NCBI RefSeq assembly: GCF_023221595.1
Contig: NZ_CP096563.1
Location: forward strand, 3,491,501-3,555,500
Source: Rhodococcus qingshengii JCM 15477
GTDB taxonomy: Bacteria; Actinomycetota; Actinomycetes; Mycobacteriales; Mycobacteriaceae
Reading direction: 5' to 3'
DNA: 64,000 bases
Shown here one piece after another: positions 63,843 through 64,000 of this stretch. The notes under the pieces are model-generated. The model saw only the letters and a list, made by a program, of their open reading frames with translations. It was not told where the DNA came from and ran no database searches. The position numbers were made by a program, and so were the translations under genes. The first letter of the stretch is position 1, and the number at the start of each line of letters is the position of its first letter.

Positions 63843-64000
63843 TTTTCTCCTGTTCTGTATTGCTTGCGCACTAGACGTGCATGTATTGACTTGCTACCTA
63901 GCTCAGCTCGTAAATTATTTACTGGCAAATACGCTGTCATTGATATTGGTGTATATACCTGTTGTATCGACAACGAAGCAGACAGCGCACTCAGGCTGAG
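63839..64000 (-). CDS. C-terminal end of a further phage-like gene (partial)
   Basis: The minus strand is open from the window edge for 53 codons to a TGA at 63839-63841 that overlaps the next start. The visible end reads SLSALSASLSIQQVYTPISM, then PVNNLRAELGSKSIHARLVR. No function can be assigned; by position it would be a head or capsid-region gene. The 4-bp overlap supports it as translated. Confidence 0.5.
   Translation of the reverse strand, partial: LSLSALSASLSIQQVYTPISMTAYLPVNNLRAELGSKSIHARLVRKQYRTGEK

Larger units (their letters stand above)
61940..64000. mobile_element. Phage-like segment abutting truncated lysE (right end off window)
   Basis: From about 61940 the base composition becomes visibly less GC-rich, codon use changes (AAT, ATA, AGA codons appear), and the gene content switches to short ORFs and leftward phage-structural-like genes. 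The host gene it abuts is broken at the same point. No integrase or tRNA attachment site is visible at this end. If a prophage, this is one terminus; a misassembly or contaminating phage contig is the alternative. Confidence 0.6.

Overview
The window comes from a mycolic-acid-containing actinomycete, most likely a Rhodococcus (inference). Support: an antigen-85-type mycolyltransferase, an EmbC-like arabinosyltransferase, a mycobacterial-style histidine operon with an inositol-phosphatase-type gene between hisA and hisF and a dual-function PriA-like HisA, a DUF222/HNH endonuclease, and GC-rich coding sequence with GTG starts and ATGA/GTGA overlaps.

Layout. (1) 1-371: start of an ArsR-GNAT gene cut by the left edge. 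(2) 474-28375, minus strand: one 26.8-kb NRPS gene (8930 aa, seven modules, terminal thioesterase) followed by a secreted mycolyltransferase-like esterase. Manual reading of adenylation pockets gives X1-Ser-D-X3-Ser-D-Thr-X6-X7, primed by an EntF-like starter condensation domain. The two Ser adenylation domains are encoded by identical 1554-bp direct repeats with extreme strand composition skew, matching the GRINS class of recombining repeats. A half condensation domain in module 1 looks like the scar of a deleted module. (3) 28636-33118, plus strand, divergent from the NRPS: FAD subunit, fused 2Fe-2S/molybdopterin subunit and a two-ABM-domain membrane protein. (4) 33204-41732: DUF222/HNH protein, lipoprotein multicopper oxidase with an FG-GAP-like tail, VOC protein, ArsR-controlled cation efflux pair, F420-type nitroreductase, DUF2784 protein, a broken SRPBCC gene and a DUF1905 protein. 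(5) 41739-52598, minus strand: histidine biosynthesis (hisD-C-B, small membrane gene, MFS transporter, hisH, small membrane gene, priA, hisN, hisF), with hisI split off by a USP / flavin monooxygenase / TetR block. (6) 52752-61955: PH-like membrane protein, arabinosyltransferase, secreted GH1 glycosidase, secreted small protein, AraC and TauE genes, RibD-type reductase, nitroreductase, and a LysE exporter gene that is cut off.

(7) 61940-64000: the LysE frame breaks and sequence of visibly lower GC follows. It carries a 32-aa Trp-rich ORF, a one-TM protein, a strong hairpin terminator and four leftward phage-structural-like genes (adaptor, head-tail connector, head closure, and one running off the edge). 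This is either the end of a prophage inserted in lysE or an assembly join; the sequence alone cannot decide. No rRNA, tRNA or CRISPR array was recognised.
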